Made by a program: the position numbers and the translations under genes. The notes beneath the pieces are model-generated. The model did no database searches. It had not been told where the DNA came from and saw only the letters and a list, made by a program, of their open reading frames with translations. A stretch of 64,000 nt of DNA from Eudromia elegans (lineage: Eukaryota; Chordata; Aves; Tinamiformes; Tinamidae): the NCBI GenBank assembly GCA_003342815.1, contig PTEX01000145.1:186154-250153 (forward strand), read 5' to 3'. This document shows positions 51,257-64,000 of the stretch, piece after piece; the stretch's first letter is position 1; every line of letters begins with the position of its first letter.

Positions 51257-54200
51257 TTTGGTATTCATTTTGGTAATGACAAACTAAAGAGAGAAGTTGG
51301 CACAGAGAACAAGTTATACCTGATGACTAGTTCTGTAGTCCTATGCTTTCTGACACTGTCTGATACTTCTGATACTTTCAGCACATATTTTTAGTTCTCA
51401 CTTGAACTATGATTATTTGAGCAAGCTAAGTCATAAGATTTTCTCATTTTTAATCAAATACTCCTTTTTTTATTATTATTATGAAAGATGTTCTTGGAGT
51501 AATGTTGATTTCACTACTAGGGACATTGTGTTTTGGCAGTACTTGTCCATGGTGCTGAACCATCGTGGTGACTAGTATAGCACTCTACAATAGAATTTGC
51601 CACAGAGATGGTATGGATATGGCATTGATATGTTTTTTTCTTTCGTTAAAAAAAATGAATATTATACCATAGTTACATGTTTTCAGGCATTATATTAAGT
51701 ACAATTTCAAATGTACTGCTAGGATATGAATGTGAAAATCTCCTTGAACAGAACCCCCAAAACTATTTTCAAGTTCATAGATATACAATATTTAGGTCCC
51801 AAGGGAAAGAAAAGGACTTAAAAAGAATGCATAGATATTTACTCAGTTTTGGAGGTAGTTTGCAAAAAGCAAGTTTTGAGCAACTTTCATAGAGTTACAA
51901 AGTTTCAGCCTCACGAGTGCATATGTGATTTCAGTTCAGATATTACAGATATCATAATTGTTAGGATTTTTCTATTCAATACACTGGATAGATTATATCC
52001 TTTTAATAATATTTTGATAATTATGAACATATTATGTTTAAATAAGAATAGTTTTGAGTTAACATAATAAAAGATTTGAACTCTCTTTAGTTGATGGAAT
52101 AATTACAGGAAAAGAGGTGGAAGTTCCAAGGAACAGCATCAAGGGCCAGAGGAAGCTGATTGCAATTAGTACTGCTTCCTTCATCACTGTGTCGCATCCT
52201 CTTACCATTTACTGTTGTGGAATTCCAGGGTTGTAGAACTGTTGTAAATTTTTAATTTTAGTTTTCATTGAATGAGAGCTATACAATTGGACTCTATATG
52301 AACATTTTTTTTCTATTATGAACAAAGTTAGCTGATATCCCTTATTTTTGAAATGATAACAGCACACAGCAGGTTATTTTCAATATTATAAAAATACATG
52401 AAAACTAATTGTCTATGCTATGAATAATAGGCTAACTATTTGAATTTTTTGACTCTGGGTGTCATTCTCACATTTGTATAGATAGCAAGGGGATTGAGTA
52501 GTGACCTTTGCAATTCGGGGAGTTATTATCTTGGAAGCAGAGCTATATTTCTCAGTTCTGCATGATTGCTGAGCAATTAAAGCATCTTTAAAAAACATAG
52601 ATTACATTTTTCTCTGCAGAGTGCCAGTGACTTCAAATATTGCTACATTTTAGCCTCCAAGGACATCCCAGCTATTAACTATTCTTGACTGCTCAATTCA
52701 AGAAATACATAATTGTACCTAGAAATGTTATGTGAAATAAATGAAAAGAAAAAGAAAGAGAAGACTCTAGAGCAGCAGCATGCCATCATCCAGAAAATTA
52801 GTTGTCTGGTTTCAAATTTCACATTGATATTTTTGTCAGTATTAATTATATCAAAATCAAAAGTAAGATATAGAGAAGGAACAAGAGAATGAAATAGAAA
52901 GCGATCACAAAGCAGTATGTGGAGATCCAAGATAACAATAAGAAACAGAGAAGTTAGGGGTATAAAAGTCAAGAAGGAGGGTAAGATAAAACCTGGCTGA
53001 GAATAAAAAAGCTCAGGTTTATTGAATTGGGACTGACAGATTTAGATGGGGGCCTGTGAACATCTAAAACCATAATGACACAGTTATGTCACTTTTTGCT
53101 GTCACCTCACAACATGATAATATAACAACTTTCCTTCTCCTTTGTCAGTAACCAGCAAATGAGTCCAAGTAGCTGGTAAAGTTTTGATGCTAACGTTTGT
53201 TCATAAATCAGACAAGTTCTACAACAATTTATATTTTATAACGATATTGTGTCTTAAATAAGGAACACAGTGATCTTTTGAGACAAATTCAAAAGAAAAC
53301 CACACTGCTATATCATTATCTCTGTAGGCTTTACCTTGTGTAGCTTCGTTAGGTCATATAATACATTTGTACATGCACATAATACATTATGAAGGTAACA
53401 TGAAGCGGAAGACTGTTTACCTATTTGCTTTGGTTATATAAACTAGAGGTATATCCTCCAGAAAATATAAAGCACCCATTCATTTTCATTATTTGTTCAT
53501 GTAACCCACAGCATAGAAGGAAACCCATTTCACAAGTATGAAATGCTCTCTACAGAAGAGGTAGACTGGCTATGACAACAAACAGGTGACTGACTGTGAC
53601 AACAGAAAATAAGACAATAGACTTTATTCTTTTGTACCTCCTATTCTCTCTTGTCATCACTACATCCCTAAGGATATTTCAGCTTTTTGTTTCCTTCATT
53701 TTCCTTTCAAACCACTACTTTCTGTAGTCCGCCTGCTTTGGAATTTTTTTCTGCTGAGTCAGCTCCTTTTCTCCCTTATTCTGGACAAGTTTAACATTCA
53801 TATTAAGATTCTGGTAGCTTTATCTCATTCATCTTTCATAACTAGATCAAATTTTTCATTCATCATCATTGTCATTCACTTGACCTGAACTTTTCTCAAA
53901 CAGCTTCTTTTTTGACCTTTGCTCGATAGACATTTTTTCTTATGACTGTCATAAAATTTCCACAGCATCACTTTCTTTTTCCCAGATACCATACACACTA
54001 ATTTGTTTTCCTTCTCCAACCATTATGAATGATTCTAGTTTCTTGTGGTCTTTGCATGCTATTTTAGAGTCACCTTTTTCTTCAGATCAGTTTAAAAATC
54101 AGGAGTTAAATAAAATCTAACTAGAAAACAGATACTTATAAAGCTGGATTTCATAAACAATTTAATTAATGCTTACAAAAACGTGTGATGAATATTAGAA

Positions 54201-55144
54201 TGTTACAAAAGTAACAATGTTACAAAAGATGAACAGAATTGGAGTTTTATTTCTGTATTTTTCTTCACATATTGGTTCATACTGTTAAAACTATTTCAAA
54301 CAGCATTTTTCTATTTTTATAACCCTGTACACAGCCTAGTGAATATTTGATATTTTGCTCTATTTTCTCTTCAAAGCAGAGACTTTTCATCTGAATAGTT
54401 AGAATAGGAGAGACAAAGTGTAATGTAACCATCTTCAAAGTTCATTACTAAATATTCAAGAAAGGCTCCAGAGAGAATTTGAAATTTTGAAAAATAAGAA
54501 TAATTTTGATGGCAATGAAAAAAAAAGTATTTTATTCTTTAATAAAAAATATGCTCAAATTGCATTGGGCTATCTCTGGCTTGATAGAAAGCAATATCTT
54601 TATATTATCATTGAGTTCTCTGCACTGGGGACCAGAGAAAAAGAAAATCGCAAAGTTATGTTAGAGGGAGAGAAGTTAGTTTACTTCACACATTTTTATT
54701 GAGCATAAATTTTCTTACTGCATTTAGAATGAGTATGAAGGTGATGATTAACAAAAACAAATTACTTAAAATCTAATTTGTTTGTTTCTTTAATGTAAAT
54801 AGGTAGAATTTTGTTTTCCTGTAGTTATTATGAATCAAGGAGAATAACAATGAGATTGGTGTGGACCACAATATAACATGCTTATTTAGGACAGCAGAAC
54901 AAAACAACCCAGAAGATAGTTATGACTGGCACCTCATCTATAAAGTATTGCCTATCATTCATCTGTTCCTCAGTTGATGTTGTGATTATATTGAAAGACT
55001 GAATATAAGTTCAATGATTGAATATAATTTCAAATTCAGGGCTGAAAATCTGTACTTAAACATTGTGCCTCAGACAAAAAACAAAAAGATATATTAAAGC
55101 TATGTGAATCAAATAGTGTATTCAAAACAGTGCTAATTTGAAAA

Positions 55145-55158
55145 ATATATATATATAT
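55145..55158. repeat. (AT)7 microsatellite
   Basis: Seven AT dinucleotides within intron 1. Confidence 0.8.
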
Positions 55159-57408
55159 CTGGAAAAGGAACTCTATTCCTGAACAGAGAAATGTACAAAT
55201 GCTGTGGAAATAAAATGTTTCTCCAAAATAAGCTGGCAACATTTTACAACTTCAAGATAACAGCTTCTCAGAAACCAGGTCTGAAACAAAGTCTAATAAA
55301 CTACTGCTATAACTTGAGTTTTACTCCACTGTAATCCATGGGATGACATATTTTATATAACGATAAAATGAGAATAGAAGAATCTGTTTTGTCAGGGTTA
55401 AACATGCACTGCTTAAAAAAAAGCATTTAAATTACAAATTCAAAACAAAATTTACATTCAGACTTAACCACATTTCATCAGTTACTTCACAATGGAGCTG
55501 ACAGATGATAGAAAAGATTCTGTATATTTCTGTATCTACCATTTATTGAGCAATAGGTGGAAGCATAAATTTTTTATATAAGACAAAATCTGTTAAAACT
55601 TTTTTTTTTCCCTGAATTGCTTTTTGCAGTGGAGGAAAAGTTTTCAGATTCATAGACAGGACTTCAAACTGATGTAATATTTCCCTGGAACAACAATGGC
55701 TACCATGCATGGACTTTTACCCCTACTACAATTAGTAGCCTAAATACTACCTTTGTTTCTTTATTTTTGTTGGTTGTTGGTGTAATTTTTTATTAAGAAT
55801 GTGACTTTGGTCTCCTTATGCCTCCAGCAATATTTTATGATCCCCTGTAAAAACGTCAATAGATACAAAAGGATGTATTTTTTGGCAAAAGAAAATCTGT
55901 TTGCTCCAGAGTACATAAAGTGATTTGCATTATTCCCTCACAAGAGATTTAAATAAATCTGAATTGATGTGAGACACACAATAGTGCTTTTGACTAGAGT
56001 TTCATATGTGTAACAGTTGTCTATATTCCATAGAAGAATGCCGAATGTGTCTTTATTTGTGCTTGTGTCTGGTGTATGAAGGCTTAAATGTAAAGGAGTG
56101 TAAGCATGAGCACATTTGAAAATTGTATAATCAATATACCAGTCCTAAAATATTTTAGCTTTGATAAAAAAAAAAATCTTCTGACAAAATTCAGCCCTAT
56201 TATAATATAGCAAGGCTATACTCTTCCTCATACCAACATAGGCACACTTTATGCATTAAAAGGCCTATCTTAATGCCCCTAGTGAAGAGTACAGCAATTC
56301 CTACTACAAGTTCAGATTCTAGCAGTTAAGTCTGCATTTACAAAAGTTGGCAAAACTTTAAAAGACTGCTATTTGTGTAAATATTAAATATACAGTGACA
56401 CTTCTCATGTGAATAATGATATTCTCTGTGTGTTTAGAAAAACTTTCCTTTCTTACATTGCTCTGAAGATTTTTGTTCCCTGCTTGTCTGCAGATCTGCA
56501 TCCTGAAGATACAAGCTTTCGGAGCTGCTGTACTCCAAAAGCTGTATTTAATTTGGTCTTGATCTTGCAATGCTATATAAAATGGGAGATTGCATAAAAA
56601 AACTACAAAAATTTTAAAGCAAAATTAAAAATTTTTACTTTTAAAATTTTAAAGAGTATAAAATTTGTATGATTTCAGTGATTTTTCAGTTTCCAATATG
56701 TTACTGCTTCTTCATTCTGACTGGCTTACCAGTGAAGTCGGGTCACACAGAAATAGAGATCTCCTGTGTTTTATTAATTTATAGGAATTGAATAGAGCAA
56801 GAAAGATTTTTTTAAAGACTTTTAACTATCTAGAGATACAGATTGTCACCCAGCTTTAGTTTTCAGAAGAGGTTAGGTGTTTAGAAACGCAAAGATAACA
56901 CTCAAAAGCAAGTAATCTGGGAAATATAACTGCTCACCTTAGGAAACATGGCCCCATGTACACAAGAATAACTGCTATGCTAAACAGAGAACTATCCAGA
57001 GACTCTGAGCTGTGTCCTACTGCTATCAAAATCACATGGGCCCTAAAAGAGAGTAGGTCTTGTGAAAATTCAATATGCCTAGTGTTCGTGTTCACATAAG
57101 GCTGAAGAAGGAGATACAGACTGCTGAGTATGGTATCCTTAGGAAAGAGTACTACATAATTCAAGCATAAACAAAAAGTCAAAGGAGGATATAATTGTGA
57201 AACAGATGTGAAGGATCAGGGGGAAAATGTATTCTTGGGCATTCACTTTCTAGTTCTCTGTTCTTGAAGCTAACAGTCCAGCATGAAAAAGATATAGAGG
57301 AAGAGTGAGCTGTGACATGCAGATATTCTTAAAACAGTGAAAATGCTCTCTGGGAACCAGACGCATGATTACAAAACAGATAAAGGAGTCCATATCTCAA
57401 AGAAACAT

Positions 57409-57422
57409 TTTTTTTTTTTTTT
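57409..57422. repeat. Poly(T) run of about 14
   Basis: Simple homopolymer in intron 1. Confidence 0.85.
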
Positions 57423-58599
57423 CCTGACTTCAATATATCTCATATTTGGGTCATATACAGTACACTCGGTAAGAGGAGGTAAATTCTGAAGCTCAGTTTT
57501 GACTGCTGCAAATTTATCTTGTCTGTACTTGTGTCTTTTATGTATATGGCCAAATCTTTCATGTATAGGGTCTGCAGATTATGCAAAATGTTTGAGAAGG
57601 AATCTGTTTGCTTTTGTAGTCGTATGATCTTTATAAACCCTGTCTTTAGCTCTGATAATAGCTTTTTGCCTTCTTCGGTGTTTGTAAATGAAACCTTCTT
57701 ACACATTTCCTTGATTTTTCATTATTCTTTATTAAAAGTTGTTTTTCTGAAGTGAGCATTTTATTTCACAAGGTCTTTGAGAAGGCGCTGTGACTTGTGA
57801 GTTGACTTTTAATTAGATGATCCGTAGCCCTACTTTATTCTACCACTTGCAGTCAAGACACAAATCAAAAACTAACATGCAAAGCAGAACTTACGATACT
57901 GAGAACAGTTGCATATTTTTTCAATATATAATCTAAAATAAGATTATTTGAACAATAAAACAAAAATATTATAAAACTCTCCTTAGGTAATAAGTTTGAC
58001 TTTTTAATTGTTGGAGACTCAGATTCTTTAGATACATAATTCTTCTCTTGGTGTGATAGATGACATAAACTTCTAGGAATTTATTTAATCAGACTGAGTA
58101 CTTTAGTAAATTAAAATAAAGTAAGTGTATTGCACTATACTTCTAAATAACCTTGGGTGCAAAATAACTGTACAATTTGTAAAACTGTACAATGTTATCT
58201 AATATTATAATATACTGCAATGCCTTTATTAATGATTACTTTGAAAAAAATTATTTTGAAGAACAAAACCTTTCCCTTAATTCAAAATCTACATTTAGAA
58301 ACTTGTTTTTCTTATTTTATTGGCAGATTTTCAAAATATTTTGGCTGATATATGTGAAACAGTCTTTCAAGTTATCGCTTGCTAGCTTGGCAATCCAGGC
58401 GTTCTTTGTAAGTGGCTGAGAGTCAGGCTGCCAGGTTGTCAAGGACATGATGTAACATTATGTAATACCTTGCATCCTGAAAGTGTCAGCATCCTAACTC
58501 ACTTGCCTTCATTTAGTAAGATGAGCCAAATACTTTTATGTATGAGAACATGTGCAATGTAACGGGGGTCCTTAAATTTTTATGGTTGCTATTGATATT

Positions 58600-58637
58600 C
58601 CTCTTCTTTTTTTTTTTCTTTTTTTTCTTTTTTTTTT
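58600..58637. repeat. T-rich pyrimidine tract
   Basis: About 38 bases of T with a few C; simple repeat in intron 1. Confidence 0.85.
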
Positions 58638-60322
58638 ACCCAAAAAGGTGAATTCTATAACTGTGATAGTGACTTTACTTTCAGTTTCTGCAACTTTCAT
58701 CTCTCCCACTTGCAGCTAGTTAACAATTCCCTGAACATCCTTATCAGCTGTGGACAGCAACTATTGCACTGTGCAGGGTTGCTTAGGAACAAAATTGATG
58801 CTCTTTGACATGGTGGATTACGGTTGCAACATGCTGGGCCCCAAACTCTAGCTTCTCACAGAGAAGTGAAAATCAGAGATGTCAAAGATGCTTTCCAAAT
58901 CTTAGCGAGAAAAGGGTGTGCTTTCTGCTTTAGGATATCTAATCTCTTCATCAATAGCAAAAAATTGCAGGTTAAGAATTATGACCTTTCTACTGAAAGT
59001 ACACTAATACCTCTAGAAATGTTTTAGTAACAACTCTTCTTTAACTTTTTTAATTTATAGCTTCTTAATTTACATATCTCGGTATTTTGGATTGCTTAAA
59101 TAACTGAACAATTTTTAGTTTTTCTAAGCTTTTTGTTTGCTTTGTTTATTGATTTACTTGTTTGTATCAGTTTACCAAATCTGATCTGCGACATGAATAT
59201 GAAGGACGAGAGACCAGCAGAACTAGGCAAACTGGACATAGACACCTGAGGAGAGCTAGAAAATAAAAAGATGTTTATAATATCTGATTTGCAAGCAGCA
59301 TTTTTGGTGCTCTACTGTTTATTTGATATATGCTTATTTATAAAAAATATAAGTCTAAATACTCTTATTGTAAAATCTATTGTGAAAAGAATTTAGTTGC
59401 AAACTTTTGGCAACATTTATTTGCCAAAATAAAGGTATTGCCTTTTTTCATTTTTGCATCTGGATAACAAACTTGAAAAGATACAAGCTGAAACTTCTCC
59501 ATGGACAGGTAGCTTAGAACAAATCTTTGCTTGGATTTCTATCATGATTTGATGAAATGAGTATTTTTTATTTTCCAAGCAAAATGGAAGATAAAATTTT
59601 TGTCTAATTTGCATGTGAATATAATAATTGACTCGGATGATAACTTGTGTCAAAAGGTACTAAGTTTAGAGGGAAAGATTATGAATAAACCTCCTTGCTA
59701 AAAATGTGTAATCTGTGAAATGTGTGCTATGCCTGTAGACTGTAAACTATTTATTGCAATTTTTGTCCTTTGGAATTATCCCTTTACCCCATATGTAGTC
59801 AGATCATTAAGGAAATGGTAGCCATCAAAGAATTACGATGAGAAACCTGTTACTATTGCTATAATCATTTATTTAGCATCCAGTTTATTTCTTTTTGAGT
59901 TCCATACATCTGAAATTAAAATCGTTCATGGGAGCAGCAATGTGCAGCAATGCATGTGGGTAAGAAGACAAAAACCTAGTAGCAGAAGTTGGAGTTAGGA
60001 ACCAGTTTTATCTCAAGTCTCAGAGATTGGACAAGAATGAGTGAAAGTAAGCTGCACAAATTGCTTTGGGTGTAACTGCCTCTCCATGGTCACAGCATTC
60101 CCGAGCTCTCCTCTGACTCAGGAAGACAGTGTAACATCTGTTAGGTGGTGTGATACACTCAGTGGATTTACACTGGGTTTGGCCATGCAGTAGGCAAGAA
60201 TGTGTCATTATATGCAATTTTCCACTCCTAGAAGAATGTATATGACCTTTCCCAAATTCCCAGTGTCACAGTCACCACATTTAGCATGCAATGACTATGC
60301 AAGCATTTTCAAACAAATGAAA

Positions 60323-60487
60323 AATATATAGTGTATATAGTGTATCTATATGAAAAATATATATGTGTATATATATTTTTATATATAGTGTACAATATAT
60401 AGTGTATATAGTGTATATATATGAAAAATATATGTGTATATATTTTTATATATATAGTGTACACTATATACATATATATATATTGTG
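60323..60487. repeat. TA/TG-rich tandem repeat, period about 71
   Basis: The segment starting GTGTATATAGTGTAT at 60331 recurs at 60402, and the following TGAAAAATATAT block recurs at 60351 and 60422, so the unit is about 71 bases. The second copy has a few small indels. The tail (GTGTACACTATATACATATA) is itself partly palindromic. Confidence 0.88.
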
Positions 60488-60683
60488 TAAAGCACTAGGT
60501 GATGTGCAGTACTAGATTGGAGGATGGATTGGGCAATGGATTTGGATCCAAACAAGAGGATTGAAAGAGGATCAAAAATGTGAAAAGTTATTTCTTCTCA
60601 TTAGTGTCAATATTTATATTCCCTTCTGCAGTATACTGTGTAATAAATAGTTCCCAGCTAACTAGTTATGTTAAAAAGTTCCC

Positions 60684-60699
60684 TTTTTTTTTTTTTTTT
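60684..60699. repeat. Poly(T) run of 16
   Basis: Simple homopolymer in intron 1. Confidence 0.88.
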
Positions 60700-60841
60700 C
60701 AGAGCAATTCCAAATACAATAGATACAATAGAAAGCTTTCTCTAAACAAGTTTTACTTACTGTCTCTAAATGGTTCCTTAGGTTTGTGTGCAAGGATAAA
60801 GCAGCAGAATTTATAGACTGTTTCTTAGGTATGGGGGCTTT

Positions 60842-60931
60842 TAAAGAAGACAATCAGGACATACAAGTCTCCTAAAGGAAACAAGTAGGACACCCTTTTT
60901 ATAAAGGAGACAATCAGGACATACCATAGAA
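60842..60931. repeat. Degenerate 30-bp minisatellite, 3 copies
   Basis: Three units begin at 60842, 60873 and 60902 with the pattern TAAAGRARACAA..AGGACA. Copies one and three agree in 22 of 23 bases at their start, while copy two is more diverged and the unit ends vary. Confidence 0.7.
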
Positions 60932-61474
60932 AAGAATTATTACATAAGAATCTGGAGGTGGAACTCAACCTTATTTCTCTGCCAGTTGCTTACCATCTCT
61001 GAGAGATATTTATAGACCCTAAGTTACTCTTCCAAAAGTTAAATACTTCTGAGCTAGTCATCCTTGTCTCACTTAAGAGGCAATGAAGAGAAGCAGGCAT
61101 CTGGAGGTATTCATTTCTCTCCAGTGAGTGCAAAGGAAATTTATTATGATCAGCACAGACTTAAATATTTAAATTCCAGATGAACTGGATAAGATAAATC
61201 TCAACCTTAGCATCTAGCCAGCTTAGTCTAGTCACTTTTGCTAGAGATTGTATAACTCTGAAAAGCACTTAACATATTCCTTTCAAAAATCATGGCAAAA
61301 TACATCATTGGAATTTGATGAAAATTTCTCCTTTATCCAAAAAGTAATATGTCTGCTTCATTTCTTCTTTATCCAGACAAACAAATAAACAAAAAAATAA
61401 TACTTCATTTAAACTCAAATATTCTTGTTTTGTATTTGCCCCCAAACCACTTTGCCAATTTTTAAGCCTTTCTC

Positions 61475-61490
61475 AAACAACAACAACAAA
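61475..61490. repeat. (CAA)n short repeat
   Basis: Four to five CAA units in intron 1. Confidence 0.75.
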
Positions 61491-64000
61491 ATCTCAATTT
61501 GGAAAAAAAAATAAGTTTTCCTGTTTTAAAATAACCTTACAGAAAATGAAAAAAAAAAAAATCCATCAATGTTTTCTACAGGAAAGAAATCACTCTCTAA
61601 ATAGCAATAGTTTTCAAGTAGCATATGGGAAGCTTGAAAACAGTAACTTTCAAGAGATGTGAATTATTCCTATTCTTCTGAATGAGCCATCTAAAGACTG
61701 ATTCATGTGCTGATCTTGTTAACCATTTCATCATTACCCATTTTTAAAGTGCCTCCAAACACCTATGCTTGTCCCCTAAAGGTAGCCTGTCAAGCATGTT
61801 TCCACTTGCCAAAATTCTAAGCATCTTGCAAAAGGTGACAAATCTCTAGATTGCAGTTTTGTGTTGCCAATGCACACCTCTGAAGCAGACTGGAAATTTT
61901 AGAGGCATACTGAAATATATTGAATTTCAGTATAGACATTCTCCATATTCGTTTTTCATTTTCTTATTTAATTCCATTTTAAAAATTACAATTCTGATTT
62001 TAATTAAAGTTATCTCCACGTTGAAGCTGCAGAATCTTGAGGGCCATCAGAGAATGTTTTGATAGAGACTGCTTCAGAGAATGTATCTTTTTCATTTTCC
62101 TTCTGAACTTTGTTCACTTTTATGCAAATCATACTAAAATATCTGGTGAGGAAATTTTGAAGTTTGGGATGAAATCCTGTTATTGACAGTGAGTTGGTTT
62201 TACTGATTTAATTTATCTCCATATTCTGATTTTTTTCCTCAAATGTGGTGGGCAGTTGAGGTTCTGTACCAGTGTGGAACAAACAAAATTCCTAGAATTT
62301 TTCAATGTTTTCGTTATTAACTTCTGCTATATAAGTGTGTCTTATTTCGGCAGCTTTATCATAATTTTCAAATAGCTCTAAAGAAGAATACTATCCTGTT
62401 TCACTACAGAAATTTTGTTTCCCCTTTGAATAGAGTTTGAAAATACTGATTTTGATTTAATTAAAAATAATACTCCTCCCATTTACTGACACAGCAAATG
62501 CTTTTTACAAACTTGAAGACAGATGATGCTAAGCAATAATGTAGGCACTTTCTTAAGCTATTTGCCTAATTCTAAATTGTCTTTGGGAAAAGTTTCCATA
62601 AAAGAAATGGAAGCTTTATATTTTTTGATTTGAATTTGGGATTTCATTTCAAGGCAGTTTTGATTTTCACCTATAGGTGAAATAGATTTTTTTTTTAAGA
62701 AACAATGACATGAGAAAAGCATTTTATCTTATGATGAAAAATTACTTTTGGAAGCATTTGTGCTCCATTTTTTTTTATCAACAAAAATAAATTAGAAATA
62801 GTAATGGCAAAATATCCATCCACCAATGGCTATTAAAGAAACAGAATCTGAGTTGGGAAGTCCTTAAGCTGCAGAAAGCTAAGAAGATGTGCTAAAGAAA
62901 GCATCTTTATCTTCTTGCTTTTTCTTATGTCTTTCCTTTGCCATTTATTTCTTGCCACTGCCGGGTAGAATGTTCGGCTATGAGGATCTTTGGTCTGACT
63001 CTGAATGAACATCCTTAAGTTCCTAGCTAATGGAAATGACATAACATAAGTTGTATCAGGTTTATATTAGGAAAATAAGCTTTTTGTTTATTAGCTTGTT
63101 GGTTTGCTTTTTTCTAAATTTGTTAAAAGAACTGCTCGCAATGGATAAAAACATAGGTGTTCTTTACTATATCAAGAGGTCAGAAGTTCAAGAATCTTAC
63201 AGAGTCTAAAAAATGTGCAAATAGGAAAGCAGCTGCTTTAAACTCACATTTATTTTTACATCTCTGGTTTTTTTGGTTGTTTGTATAATCAAAGGTCATA
63301 ATCTACAAGGTGCTGATAACTTATCTGAACTTAAAACATTTAAACTTAATAAGCATTTCAGTGAAAGATGAATAAATGCTACAGCACTGGGGAGTGCTAG
63401 ATGCCTTGCAGGATTTAGTGCCATTCGCTTGATCCAAAGCCCACTGAAATCAATTAGAGACTTGGATTTGACCTGAGAGGACTTTACATCAAGCTTCTGT
63501 ATGAACATCTCTAGTAGTTTATTGACTGGGACAACAGTTATTTATTTTCATTGTCTCAAACTCTAAGGGCTTAAACCAAACTCCATGAAGTGTTGTCAGT
63601 ACAGCAGAGATACCTGTATTACATGCACTGCTATACAGAGATATAGTGTAGAAAGCAAAGATAGTGTTCTATTTATTGAAGCGTATTTTAACCATTAGTA
63701 AAACAATAAGATAATAGATTCCAACTTCTGACAGTCTGATTCTATCTGCCGGTTAATGAGAGGAGACTCATTATGGGTATCAAATAGTATAGCATCTCCT
63801 CTGCTAATACAGAGATTGAGCCACACATCCTTCCCTGAGAACTTTACCAAAACTACTTATATTTAGCACTAAAGGAGGAGATTCAGACTCCGTTGCGGTT
63901 TGATGGGTGTGTGTGCAAATTTGGTAAGAGATGAATTGACTGCATTCCAGTTGATCCTCCAAGGTTAGAGGCACTGGGGACCTTAATAGGGACACCAGTT

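Overview
This window looks like nuclear DNA from a bird. Two things support that. It carries a 5'-truncated CR1 LINE, the dominant avian retrotransposon, ending in the typical ATTCTATG 3' repeats. It also carries a vertebrate-type potassium-channel exon with a GT splice donor, behind a CpG island. The species cannot be fixed from the sequence. Most of the window is AT-rich non-coding DNA full of short homopolymers and microsatellites, with many chance ORFs.

Layout. From 1 to about 46.3 kb I see no protein-coding gene that I can support; I read this as the intergenic region upstream of KCND2. It holds simple repeats, a cruciform-capable TA/TG repeat (20.1-20.3 kb), a slightly GC-richer segment with a coding-like, splice-flanked stretch (16.3-17.35 kb), two diverged copies of an unidentified dispersed repeat (25.4 and 30.9 kb), and the CR1 element (41.1-42.1 kb). 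About 46.34-48.44 kb is a strong CpG island that should contain the KCND2 promoter and 5' leader. A short cluster of SOX-like motifs lies about 0.7 kb upstream of the island.

The one firm gene is KCND2 (Kv4.2, A-type voltage-gated potassium channel). Its first coding exon is 48665-49779 on the + strand. It encodes residues 1-371 plus two bases of codon 372: the KChIP-binding N-terminus, T1 domain, S1-S5, and the pore helix up to the middle of the selectivity filter. The exon stops at a GTAAGT donor inside the glycine codon of the TTLG(YGD) filter. The rest of the window, 49780-64000, is the start of intron 1; the remaining exons lie beyond the window.

The most useful leads are a possible alternative 5'-leader intron (47522-48605) that would remove two upstream ORFs, a set of apparent amino-acid differences from mammalian Kv4.2 clustered partly in the T1 domain, the pair of diverged repeat copies, and the coding-like stretch at 17.1 kb. 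I found no evidence of an undescribed multi-gene system here.
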